A DNA stretch of 64,000 nucleotides, taken from positions 1 through 64,000 of the forward strand of contig NZ_VNHX01000017.1 in the NCBI RefSeq assembly GCF_008124885.1, given 5' to 3'. The notes below the pieces were generated by a model that was not told the origin of the DNA, ran no database searches, and saw only the letters and a program-made list of their open reading frames with translations. Below, piece after piece: positions 26,625-35,120 of the stretch (the first letter of the stretch is position 1; every line of letters starts with the position of its first letter). This DNA comes from Sphingobacterium allocomposti. Lineage in GTDB: Bacteria > Bacteroidota > Bacteroidia > Sphingobacteriales > Sphingobacteriaceae. Position numbers and translations under genes: made by a program.

Positions 26625-26799
26625 TATTGTCATTAGCTTGTCTTTTATGTTGTAAGAATCTAGATGTTAGGATGGAATGACGTTTGTTGGGGCAGTTCAA
26701 TTCGTAAGTGGCGTTATCTACCTCGGCATACCGAATATCTTCTTCTTTGGCCACGTGATTCGTAAAACGCAAATCAGATTTATGAAAACCTTCTAATTA

Positions 26800-27039
26800 T
26801 GTGGATGTTCAAAGGAAGAATCCAGTATGGTAGTAATCTACGGTGGCACTACATATACGTCAGATATTGCCCATGCTGGAATTATCAATGCCGATGGTAC
26901 TTACAGTGCTAAAGGTGGTGGGGGCGATTTCTATATTAGAACTGGAATGTCTGAGGCTGAGTTTTATAAACCCTACCCTCCGGACTCTGGCGGAAAACAA
27001 TTGGATTATACACCTACTAACCCTGGTCAAATCGTATAG
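26800..27039 (+). pseudogene. Orphan C-terminal fragment, possibly of a papain-like or toxin domain
   Basis: A frame open from about 26797 to the stop at 27039, with one ATG at 26827 (70 residues). The text IYGGTTYTSDIAHAGIINADG, then SAKGGGGDFYIRTGM and FYKPYP, looks like the His-bearing end of an NlpC/papain-like or polymorphic-toxin domain. The catalytic Cys part is missing and no leader is seen. The identification is weak. It lies between two paralogues of the TonB-C-like family. Read as a fragment left by a deletion; a genuine small protein is the alternative. Confidence 0.35.
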
Positions 27040-27059
27040 TATAAAAGATCGTAGTCATT

Positions 27060-27863
27060 ATGAAGCAATATATCATAGGAATAATTTTTCTTTGTTCGTT
27101 GAACATACTTCAAGGGCAACATAAAGAAGATAATGGGAATACTGATTTAAAACATCGGTTATTAGTAACTCTTCCTTCCAAGAACTACTTTAACAACAAA
27201 TATGTGGAAAGAATTGCTTTCGCAATAGACGGCGATACTATTTCTTCCGTTTCTATACAACCTATAGCAGATACATCTTATCTAAAAGTGACCTTTTTGG
27301 AAGGAGCCTTTAAACAGAAATTCTTTTTCTTTGACTTTGGGTTTATAGCGGATAGGATTATTTTTAAACAAAAATATCCGCACATGCAGTTGTCGGCTTT
27401 TCCAGGTGTTAGAATTGTATACACTAACATGTCCGAACAAAGCAACAAAAAATCTTATTTCGGAGTTCCAGCAAAATATCTGGGAGATTTGAAAGAGATA
27501 GAAACTCGAATTAGTAGAGATGTTATGTCTACAAACTTGAAAACCTCCATTGATTCCGTCCTCATCTATGAAGCCATTGTCTCCTACTCTCCTCTTGGTT
27601 TTAGTAATACACAACCTGCAAAATTTGAATTGCAACGCTTACTTTACGGGCAGACTTCAGTTTTTTCTGATATAGCCGAAAAAAACCTGCGGGCAAACGA
27701 AACAAATTTTTATAAAGATGGCAAACCGAAGTGGAGTCCTGCGATACAGGGTAGCAGCGGGAGGCCTATGGAGACTAAAATCAAAGTGTATGTGCGTTTA
27801 AATACAGATGGGAGTGTGACCCTCAAACTTCCAAGAATGTTAGGTAATTTCACCGGTGATTGA
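27060..27863 (+). CDS. Secreted protein with TonB-C-like C-terminal domain (paralogue)
   Basis: A 267-residue paralogue of the protein at 25800, with signal peptide MKQYIIGIIFLCSLNILQGQ. It has the same GVPAKYLGDLKEIE block in the middle, and a C-terminal tail with VLIYEAIVS, KPKWSPAIQGSSGRPMETKI and LNTDGSVTLKLP, the TonB-C-like pattern. Compared with its paralogue it has an insertion of about 20 residues in the tail. All members end in a short Phe/His-Ala/Thr-Gly-Asp/Tyr motif. Function unknown; the location is probably the periplasm. It is followed by a hairpin at 27910. Confidence 0.65.
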   Translation: MKQYIIGIIFLCSLNILQGQHKEDNGNTDLKHRLLVTLPSKNYFNNKYVERIAFAIDGDTISSVSIQPIADTSYLKVTFLEGAFKQKFFFFDFGFIADRIIFKQKYPHMQLSAFPGVRIVYTNMSEQSNKKSYFGVPAKYLGDLKEIETRISRDVMSTNLKTSIDSVLIYEAIVSYSPLGFSNTQPAKFELQRLLYGQTSVFSDIAEKNLRANETNFYKDGKPKWSPAIQGSSGRPMETKIKVYVRLNTDGSVTLKLPRMLGNFTGD

Positions 27864-27909
27864 TTTTAAAACTTAGTCCCTTCCTGCCCGAAGGGTTGGC
27901 TCAAGATGG

Positions 27910-27940
27910 GCAGGCGCTCGTCTGCGAGCACCTGCATTTT
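27910..27940 (+). terminator. Hairpin terminator candidate with overlapping alternative stem
   Basis: The arms GCAGGCGCTCG and CGAGCACCTGC (one mismatch) around TCTG are followed by ATTTTAT. An upstream CCTGCCC (27883-27889) can pair instead with GGGCAGG (27908-27914), which would break the first stem. Confidence 0.45.
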
Positions 27941-28206
27941 ATGAAACAACGCTATTCTGCTTCCACCCGTTTTCACTAAAACGAAAAGAACATGGTACCA
28001 CAACTGATACATCAAATTGTCGGCAGGAACCGTCTAGACTTGCGCAGATTTGCCTAAAGTCCTCGTAGGCTTTTGGAGAACCGCGCCTTTGATATTGGAA
28101 CGATGACATGCTGAAGGAGTATCGCAGAGCATTATCCCTTTTCCTTGCCGGCATTACTAAAAAATTAGAATTAGCAAAAGAAAGTTAAAAGAGTCAAGCT
28201 GGCTAT

Positions 28207-28264
28207 CAGCTTTTCAAAGCTCAACAGAAGCACTGATGAGGGTAAAAAGAGGATCTACGTAGAA
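28207..28264 (+). repeat. Duplicated fragment of the TonB-C-like gene
   Basis: This stretch matches 26500-26558 closely (core TTTCAAAGCTCAAC, then GCACTGATGAGGGT), with a few substitutions and one deleted base. It is the remains of a fourth copy of the local paralogue family, in the same orientation. Confidence 0.75.
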
Positions 28265-28443
28265 CATCATTATGTTTTTATATTATCTCTATCGTTAGCC
28301 TGCGCTTCAAACAATGCACGGGACACGATCAACGAACAGAAAATAACGCCCGCGCTGGATGAGGTGTTCAACGGGACAACAAAGGCCGGCATTTCGAATT
28401 GGTGGAAAGCCAATAATAGATAAACATACTAGCCAACTAAGCC

Positions 28444-28593
28444 ATGAGAAGAAAGAACCAAGGAATCGTTCCGAAAGACGGCACGGAGAAAGTTACCGAT
28501 ATTATCGAACGCATGCCCAACACATTGCCGAACGTATCATTCTGTCTGTTTTATTGTCACGTTGATCTTGTTCTTCGGCATGTCGTGAAGTAG
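28444..28593 (+). pseudogene. HlyD-type secretion adaptor, N-terminal remnant
   Basis: A 49-codon frame that begins MRRKNQGIVPKDGTEKVTDI and continues IERMPNT, the cytoplasmic start typical of Bacteroidota HlyD-family adaptors. The membrane helix expected next is readable only after changing frame (IAERIILSVLLS, then LILFFGMS), so at least two frameshifts are present. The rest of the gene, normally about 400 residues, is gone. The call rests on recalled family pattern and is tentative. Such adaptors usually work with a peptidase-containing ABC exporter, of which no trace is seen. Confidence 0.4.
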
Positions 28594-28866
28594 TCCAGAT
28601 AGTGAATGCTTGTGGGTTTGTTACAGCAAAAGCAGCTTTACCACTATTACGCTCAAAACTAATACGGTCCGAATCTTTCAACGAGATCGGGAAGCCGCCG
28701 CTTTAAAGTGCCCTGCATAATATCGGGGAGTTTTTAAATCGCTTATCTACTATTAACATAAAATGGCTAACTTGCTTATGAAAACCGGGAGCATTGTATA
28801 TCGATTTGCAATGCCCTATCAACAGGAATCTTCTAATTTCGCCCTAGTTGGCAACAGTTGTAGACG

Positions 28867-29754
28867 ATGGAAAATCAGTACCAGCGGACAGTTACGTTCG
28901 AAAATTATGAGTGGACCGACATATGCAAGCCGGACAAGACCGAGCTTGAAAAAATAGCAGCCTTATACCAGTTGGATTATTTCCAGATCCGCGACAGCGT
29001 ACAGCCCGGCCACCTGCCCAAAATCGAAAAGCAGGACAATTATACATTTATCGTTTTAAGAGCTTTCACTGCCGATTTAACGATGGGGGCAACGACAGTT
29101 CCCGAGCTTTCCAACAAAATAGCGTTCTTTTTTAACAATAAGAAGCTTATCACAATACATGCCACGCCATTCGATTTCCTGGAGCTGGGCAACAAAAAAT
29201 TTAAGCATGCGGAGGAGCTCCTGCTCCATATCATCTACAAAATGGTAGACACCTATCAGGAACCGTTCGATGAACTGGATAAAAAAATAGGAGATTTTGA
29301 GAAAACGATCTTTCTTAAAGACTATTCCAAGGTTTCGGTAGAGAACCTTTACTTTCTGAAAGCACAGGCCAGAATCACGAAGAAGCTTCTTCAGTTTTTT
29401 CAGAATGTCATCAACCAGATGGAAGTAAAACCGCAACAGAAAACGGCCCTGCAGAATATAAAAGATCATCTGCTTAGCATGATTCTGAACTACGACGAAG
29501 TTCTGGAGGATGCCAATAACCTGCTCAATTCGTACCATTCTGTCAACGCCCAGAAAAACAACGACGTGATGAAACTGCTTACGATCTTTTCGGCCTTCTT
29601 CCTTCCGTTGACGTTTATCGCCGGTATATATGGCATGAACTTCGAAAATATGCCGGAACTCGAGTGGCATTGGGGTTATTTTCTCACCTTGGCCCTGATG
29701 CTGCTGGTGTCCGTGATCATCTTTATCTGGTTTAAACGGAAAAAAATCATATAA
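28867..29754 (+). CDS. corA: CorA family magnesium/cobalt transporter
   Basis: A 295-residue CorA-type inner-membrane channel for Mg2+ (also Co2+, Ni2+). The long N-terminal cytoplasmic domain and coiled stalk helix lead to two C-terminal helices. The first ends in the signature Y-G-M-N (GMN at 256-258, in FIAGIYGMNFENMPELEW), and the second (YFLTLALMLLVSVIIFIWF) is followed by a basic KRKK tail. Length and motif fit a functional family member. It stands alone and converges on the minus-strand SusD gene, sharing a terminator with it. Confidence 0.93.
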   Translation: MENQYQRTVTFENYEWTDICKPDKTELEKIAALYQLDYFQIRDSVQPGHLPKIEKQDNYTFIVLRAFTADLTMGATTVPELSNKIAFFFNNKKLITIHATPFDFLELGNKKFKHAEELLLHIIYKMVDTYQEPFDELDKKIGDFEKTIFLKDYSKVSVENLYFLKAQARITKKLLQFFQNVINQMEVKPQQKTALQNIKDHLLSMILNYDEVLEDANNLLNSYHSVNAQKNNDVMKLLTIFSAFFLPLTFIAGIYGMNFENMPELEWHWGYFLTLALMLLVSVIIFIWFKRKKII

Positions 29755-29849
29755 CCACATTTCCGCCAAATAATAAGTTTGACCTTAAGGCGAACGGCTA
29801 AGCCAGGAGACGCAAAAACAATGAAATATATAAGAAGTACGTGCATAAA

Positions 29850-29900
29850 AACGTATTCGCCGTAGAGGCCTACTCAGGCCATCTTACGGCGAATACGGCT
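29850..29900. terminator. Bidirectional terminator between corA and susD
   Basis: A 13-bp perfect stem CGTATTCGCCGTA / TACGGCGAATACG (29852-29864 / 29885-29897), with an inner GAGGCC/GGCC pairing. It lies between convergent genes and is followed by TT-rich sequence on both sides, although the T runs are short. Confidence 0.7.
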
Positions 29901-29902
29901 TA

Positions 29903-31576
29903 TTACCAGCCTGGGTTCTGTCCTAGGGCAGGATTCCTTTCGCGTTGGACCTCCGGTACAGGCCAAAGATAGTTCTTAGGATCCTCAAATGCTCTATTCC
30001 ATTGCACCGAAAGGTACCCGTCAGGACTTTTCCGATAAGTCGCTGAACTAAGCTGAGGGAACCAGGATGCTTTCACGCCTTCAATGTCGCGTCCCAGTCT
30101 TTCTCCTTCTTTCCAACGTCTCACGTCAAAATATCGATGTCCCTCAAGCGCCAATTCTATCCTCCGCTCCCGACGGATTTCCGTCCTGACATCCATACCG
30201 TGCTGCGCAAGGAAATTAAGATCCATACGCTTCATGCCCACACGATCTCTCAGAAGATTGATGGAGATATCCAGATCGGCCTGCGTCAGTTTGTTCTGTT
30301 CTAGACGCGCTTCGGCGTAGTTCAGGAGCACTTCTGCATAACGGATATGATGAATATCATTGTCGTCGCGGTTATAGTTGGGCACAGCCGTGGGCTCGAC
30401 ATACTTTTTATAGTAATATCCGGTTGTCGTCACTGATCCCCGGCCGTCCTGACTGAATTTAGGCACCATAAAAATGGAAGGGTCTGGATTTTCGTTAGTC
30501 GGCCGTCCATCATAGCGTCCCCCCCATGTATCTCCCGGAACTAAAATGGTCTGTGTCATGCGGGGATCTCTGTTCTTAAAGACGTCTTCATAGCTTTGAT
30601 CACTGTATAGGGGCGATTTATCTATAGGTAGCCCATCCGAACAGAGGTACGACTCTACGAGGGAGCGCGTGGGAACAAATCGGGCAAACTGGTCGGGTAC
30701 CTGTATTTCCCGACTAAGGTTATGCATGATAACATCTGTCAGATGCAGACGGGCGAAGATGGTTTCTTTGTTTCGGCCTCCCGCCAACTTTCCAGCCCGC
30801 GTAAAAAGCTCCCAATAGGAAGTACTGGGATCCCCGTTACTATATAGTTCGTATACCCCGAGATCCATAACCGCTTTAGCCGCGGCTTCGGCGACCTCGT
30901 AGCGCCCATAAGCCAGGGCGATACGCGACTTTAATGCCAAGGCGGTACCCTTGCTCACCCTTCCGAGGTTCTCGCCGGAGGGAATGGCTGCAGGCAACAC
31001 TTCTGCGGCTTCATCCAACTCCTTCAACAGAAAATCCACCACCTCGCTTTGCGGATCCCGACCCGCATACACCTCGGGGTCGTCCGGATTGAGCGTCTTC
31101 GTGATTAAGGGTATATCCCCATAAAAAGATGTTAAGAAGCTATACCCCAGGGCCCGTATTACACGCACTTCGGCAGCCAGTCTTTCTTTCGCCCCGGGCT
31201 GATCTTCCTGAGCTTTTCCATAATTTTCCAAAAACGCGTTGCATTCCCGGATGTCGCGGTACATGTTTCTCCATTCGTCATTGACGGTTGGCTGTGTCGT
31301 CGGAAATACGCCCGACCCAATATCTTTATATTGGTTGGTACTCGGCCACATCGTATTTTCGCCCAGGTTTTCCATATCGACGAAATTTTTAGCCTTTACC
31401 CGTGAATAGATCGCAGTTACGGCCATTTCCAATTGTTCCTGCGTCTGCCAATAGGTTTCATCACTAATCTGATCTTGCGGAAACCTATCCAAAAAGTCGC
31501 TGCACGACGAGAAAATCAAGGCACCTAAAAGCACACTTGCATACAGCTTATTTTTATGCTTATATCGAAATTTCAT
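29903..31576 (-). CDS. SusD/RagB family nutrient-binding lipoprotein
   Basis: A SusD-like lipoprotein of 557 residues from the ATG at 31576: MKFRYKHKNKLYASVLLGAL, then IFSSC as lipobox and SDFLDRFPQD, the classic SusD start. Further signatures are VRVIRALGYSFLTSFYGDIPLI, RYAEVLLNYAEARLE and REIRRERRIELALEGHRYFDVRRWKEGE-type text near the C terminus. A GTG at 31585 overlaps the SusC stop (GTGA) and would add three residues. It is the last gene of the sigma/FecR/SusC/SusD set and is probably translationally coupled to SusC. Confidence 0.93.
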   Translation of the reverse strand: MKFRYKHKNKLYASVLLGALIFSSCSDFLDRFPQDQISDETYWQTQEQLEMAVTAIYSRVKAKNFVDMENLGENTMWPSTNQYKDIGSGVFPTTQPTVNDEWRNMYRDIRECNAFLENYGKAQEDQPGAKERLAAEVRVIRALGYSFLTSFYGDIPLITKTLNPDDPEVYAGRDPQSEVVDFLLKELDEAAEVLPAAIPSGENLGRVSKGTALALKSRIALAYGRYEVAEAAAKAVMDLGVYELYSNGDPSTSYWELFTRAGKLAGGRNKETIFARLHLTDVIMHNLSREIQVPDQFARFVPTRSLVESYLCSDGLPIDKSPLYSDQSYEDVFKNRDPRMTQTILVPGDTWGGRYDGRPTNENPDPSIFMVPKFSQDGRGSVTTTGYYYKKYVEPTAVPNYNRDDNDIHHIRYAEVLLNYAEARLEQNKLTQADLDISINLLRDRVGMKRMDLNFLAQHGMDVRTEIRRERRIELALEGHRYFDVRRWKEGERLGRDIEGVKASWFPQLSSATYRKSPDGYLSVQWNRAFEDPKNYLWPVPEVQRERNPALGQNPGW

Positions 31577-31581
31577 TACAA

Positions 31582-34500
31582 TCACTTTAAATTTAAGTTC
31601 AAACCAACAACAAAAGTCTTTACCTGCGGATAGTATCCCCCGGAGTTTCCAGACGGCACCTCTGGATCATACCCATAGAAGAAATCCGTCTTTGTAAACA
31701 GGTTATCTGCAGAGGCGTAGATTCTTAACCGATCGATGTGCAATCCCCGTGTCCATGTAGGCGAAAATGTATAGCCGACCTGAATATTTTTCAGTCTCAG
31801 GTAGGAAGCATCTTCGATCCATTTAGAAGACATTCTGGTGTTGTGCGTTCTCATGTAGACAAAACGGGGGTACGATGCGTCGGTATTTTCGGGCGTCCAC
31901 CGGTCTAAATGTACTTCTTGCGGCATGGCACTATTGTTAATAAACGGGTGTCTGGCGTTTCCGGCCAAAAAGCCGTCAGCTTTGCCTACGCCTTGTAAAA
32001 AGAAGCTAAAATCTATTCTTTTATAAGAGAAATCTCCACGGAATCCGTACGTGTATCGAGGGATATCACTGCCTAGAATATGACGGTCTGCCCCTACGGT
32101 GATTTCTGTAGCATTCGGATCAGTAGGAACGTAAATCAAATCGCCCGGGGCCACCAGGTCGCCGCGTTGGAATGGGAATTTGGGCACATATTCGCCATTC
32201 ACAATGTCGAAGTCACTTTCCTGCGCTATTCGATCGACTATAAAACCGTAGTACGCATCTAGGGGGTGCCCTTCAAGACGGACGCGATCTCCTAAGTTCA
32301 TTGCGTGGTTTTCTAAACGTGTAATCTTGTTGCGCACATCAGAAAGATTGAAGTTGGCCCGGTAGCTGAAATCTCCGATATTGTCCTGCCAACCGAGAAC
32401 CACCTCCCAGCCTTTGTTTTGTACAGATCCTAGGTTACGCGGCGGGTAGCCTGTTCCAACTCCTATGACATCCGGCAAGGGCGGATTAAGTAAGATATCA
32501 TTGGTGTTGTTCACAAAATACTCCCCTGTAACATTTAATCGCCGTGACAGAAAGGATAGATCCACGCCTATATTCATCTTTTCAGACGATTCCCACGTTA
32601 CCCCTTGGTTAGGAATAAAGGTTTGCCTAAAACCTACTCTTCCGACATTACCGATGGGATTGTTGCCGGTTACCTGCACGGGGCTCAGCAACGGTAGATA
32701 ACCGAAATCCATCACCGAATTGGCACCTGTATCCCAGACTTTATCATTTCCTTGGGTTCCATACGAGAAGCGCAGTTTACCGAAGTTCCAGAACCCCTTA
32801 AGATTCTCGAAGAATTGCTCTTCACTGAACACCCAGCCCGCTGAGAATGATCCAAACCAGTCCCAACGTATATCCGGATGGAACCGCGATGACCCGTCCC
32901 GACGGAAGTTACCTTCCAGAAGATACTTGTCATTAAAGTCATAATTCACCCGTCCAAAAAACGACATTAAAGCATTCTGACGGCTTGCGCTACTATTAAG
33001 CTGGTTATCTGTTCCTATGGCCAACGAAGGGAGATATACCGGCAGGTGCGTACGCGACGCACCAAAGTCGCTACCGACATTTTCTTCCAAAGAGTAGCCT
33101 AGCAAGGCCTTGATGTGGTGCTTATCCTGAATAGTCGTGGTATAATTGGCTGTACCTATAAAAGTTTGGTAAGTACCCGAATAATGATCCATCTCTATCC
33201 GGTTGGGATTGTTTGTTTGATAAATCAATGCATTATCGTCGGGGCTATAGTAGTTGATCGTTTTCAGCAATGTCGTTCTTTTCGAATTGTATTTGACCAG
33301 CCCGTACTGTCCTTTTAAATCCAATCCCTTAGCCAACGTTAAAGTAGCCGCCACATTTGCCGTAATTTCCTGCGACGTAAAGCTGTTGGTTCCGCCGTCG
33401 GTTGCGATCGCAACGGGGTTGCTTTGCCCCCCATGATAACCCCAGCTACCATTCGTAAAACGAACAGGTACCAATGGACGGATACTGGTTGCTGCCGACA
33501 AGGCTCCAGTGCCCGAAGCACTCCCGTCGTATGATCGGTCTACATAGCCCAGGTTGCCATCTACCTTGAGCCGGTCAAGTATTTGCGTGTTCAGGCGTAG
33601 ACGGGCATTGTGCCGGTGTGCCTTAAAGTTGTCGCCGACAACCAGTCCGCCTTCGTTTAAGTAGCCGTACGACGCGTAATACTGTGTCTTGTCGTTTCCT
33701 CCGTTTAAACTCAGGTTATGGTTTTGCTGCGGAGCACTTTTCCGGTACACTTCTTCAATCCAATCGGTATTCGCAAAATAATTGGGGTCGCTCCCGTTTC
33801 GGGCAATCTCAATCTGTTCGTCGGTATAAGTTGGGTTTTGTCCAGCGTTGACATTAGCCTCATTTTGTAGCATCATGTAGTCGGCCGAGCCTAAAAACTT
33901 CGGCAACGCCGTAGGCGTCTGGAATCCGACGTAGCTATTAAGGCTAACATTCGTTTGGCCCGATTTTCCTGTTTTTGTCGTGACCATGATGACGCCGTTG
34001 GCTCCACGCACACCGTAGATAGAGGACGAAGCCGCATCCTTTAAAACGGAAATGCTTTCTATATCATCTGGATTCAGAATATTTAAGTTTCCGCCTGGAA
34101 TACCGTCTATTACGATTAGCGGATTTGCGTCGCCCCACGTCCCTACGCCCCGGATCCGAATCTGCGGCGCACGGTTTCCGGGAGCCGTATTGCCCGTGCT
34201 ACGTACGGTCAACCCCGGCAGTTGCCCCTGTAGTCCCTGCCCGATATTGGCAATAGGCCTATTTTCCAATTCCTTACCGGAAATAGCGCTGACGGCGCCC
34301 GTAAGATTGGCCTTCCTTTGCGTGCCATAGCCCACGACGACAACTTCTTCTATATCGTCGGTTTTAGCTTGTAATACGACGTTTAGATTAGGCTGCCCGT
34401 TGACATCAATCTCTTTACTCACATAGCCAAGATGCTCAAAGACGAGCTTGGCGACAGGTCGGTCGAGCGCCAGGCTGAAGACACCCTCTGTGTTGGTAAT

Positions 34501-34980
34501 CGTGCGTTTTTCGGGCGCTCCCTTCACGGAAACCGTTACCGCCTCGATGGCCTGCCCCGACTCGTCGCGTACCGTGCCCCTCACAGAGACTTGAAGAGGC
34601 TTCAACGGTGCTGCTATAGACGTATTACTCCGGCGGACAACGATGTATCCGTCAAAAATCTTGTAGTCGAGACCTTGTTTGCGTAAGACAAGATCCAGCC
34701 CCTCCTCGAGAGGAGCGTCGTTCAGGTAGGCATCTTTAACATAGATGTCCCCGATTTCGGACTTATCATATACGAACCGATAGGGTATCTGACGTTCAAT
34801 TTTCTTCATTAAAGTCGTTAATTCGGCGATTGGCTCATGAAGTGAGAACCGTTGTCCGTAGGTAGATGCACTTACGGTGGTAAGTGACAGTAGAAGAATG
34901 GCTACCGTGAATTTCATAATTCCTAGTAATCGATAAAGTTTATTTCGTTTTCCTCCATAAACTTTTAAATCAAAATGCAT
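31582..34980 (-). CDS. STN-domain SusC-like TonB-dependent transporter (signal-transducing)
   Basis: A 1132-residue SusC-type transporter with an added signalling domain. A leader (helix about 22-40) is followed by a secretin/TonB N-terminal (STN) domain at about 45-117 (IERQIPYRFVYDKSEI ... LDYKIFDGYIVVRR). Then come a carboxypeptidase-D-like domain at about 131-205, the EEVVVVGYGT segment (211-220), a plug with ESISVLKDAASSSIYGVRG, and a barrel ending FVVGLNLNLK. STN-containing transporters touch the periplasmic part of a FecR anti-sigma protein when loaded. The fecR and sigma genes directly upstream fit this loop. Confidence 0.95.
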   Translation of the reverse strand: MHFDLKVYGGKRNKLYRLLGIMKFTVAILLLSLTTVSASTYGQRFSLHEPIAELTTLMKKIERQIPYRFVYDKSEIGDIYVKDAYLNDAPLEEGLDLVLRKQGLDYKIFDGYIVVRRSNTSIAAPLKPLQVSVRGTVRDESGQAIEAVTVSVKGAPEKRTITNTEGVFSLALDRPVAKLVFEHLGYVSKEIDVNGQPNLNVVLQAKTDDIEEVVVVGYGTQRKANLTGAVSAISGKELENRPIANIGQGLQGQLPGLTVRSTGNTAPGNRAPQIRIRGVGTWGDANPLIVIDGIPGGNLNILNPDDIESISVLKDAASSSIYGVRGANGVIMVTTKTGKSGQTNVSLNSYVGFQTPTALPKFLGSADYMMLQNEANVNAGQNPTYTDEQIEIARNGSDPNYFANTDWIEEVYRKSAPQQNHNLSLNGGNDKTQYYASYGYLNEGGLVVGDNFKAHRHNARLRLNTQILDRLKVDGNLGYVDRSYDGSASGTGALSAATSIRPLVPVRFTNGSWGYHGGQSNPVAIATDGGTNSFTSQEITANVAATLTLAKGLDLKGQYGLVKYNSKRTTLLKTINYYSPDDNALIYQTNNPNRIEMDHYSGTYQTFIGTANYTTTIQDKHHIKALLGYSLEENVGSDFGASRTHLPVYLPSLAIGTDNQLNSSASRQNALMSFFGRVNYDFNDKYLLEGNFRRDGSSRFHPDIRWDWFGSFSAGWVFSEEQFFENLKGFWNFGKLRFSYGTQGNDKVWDTGANSVMDFGYLPLLSPVQVTGNNPIGNVGRVGFRQTFIPNQGVTWESSEKMNIGVDLSFLSRRLNVTGEYFVNNTNDILLNPPLPDVIGVGTGYPPRNLGSVQNKGWEVVLGWQDNIGDFSYRANFNLSDVRNKITRLENHAMNLGDRVRLEGHPLDAYYGFIVDRIAQESDFDIVNGEYVPKFPFQRGDLVAPGDLIYVPTDPNATEITVGADRHILGSDIPRYTYGFRGDFSYKRIDFSFFLQGVGKADGFLAGNARHPFINNSAMPQEVHLDRWTPENTDASYPRFVYMRTHNTRMSSKWIEDASYLRLKNIQVGYTFSPTWTRGLHIDRLRIYASADNLFTKTDFFYGYDPEVPSGNSGGYYPQVKTFVVGLNLNLK

Positions 34981-35120
34981 AATTTTAAACTGATTTTAGT
35001 TCGTTAAATGATTGATGAATCTACAATGTTTGAATGAACAGATCGCATTTGTCAGGGAGTGTTCCCGCACTTCCTGACTTTACAGTCTGTCTTCTCCGTT
35101 TTTTTCTAGACAGTTTTATA

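Larger units (their letters stand above)
27941..28866. other. Decayed region with gene fragments before corA
   Basis: About 900 bases without an intact gene. The pieces I can recognise are a copied stretch of the TonB-C-like gene at 28207-28264, a lipoprotein-leader-like frame read through from that stretch to a stop near 28422 (SLSLACASNN...), and an HlyD-like N-terminal fragment at 28444. The remainder, 28600-28866, holds nothing recognisable. Confidence 0.5.

Noticed and set aside
26434-26772. 112-codon minus-strand frame ending in the TonB-C-like gene
   Set aside because: Mostly antisense to the gene at 25800. Its first 45 codons lie in the gap and look protein-like, but no family is recognised and no further support exists.
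27939-28154. 71-codon minus-strand frame in the decayed island
   Set aside because: No recognisable motif, no leader and no homologue recalled. Not above what chance gives in such DNA.
28763-28957. 64-codon plus-strand frame at the corA start
   Set aside because: It overlaps the corA start in another frame and ends in basic low-complexity text. It is probably chance.
29077-29769. 230-codon minus-strand open frame over corA
   Set aside because: The plus-strand frame has the complete CorA signature. The opposite frame is a shadow.
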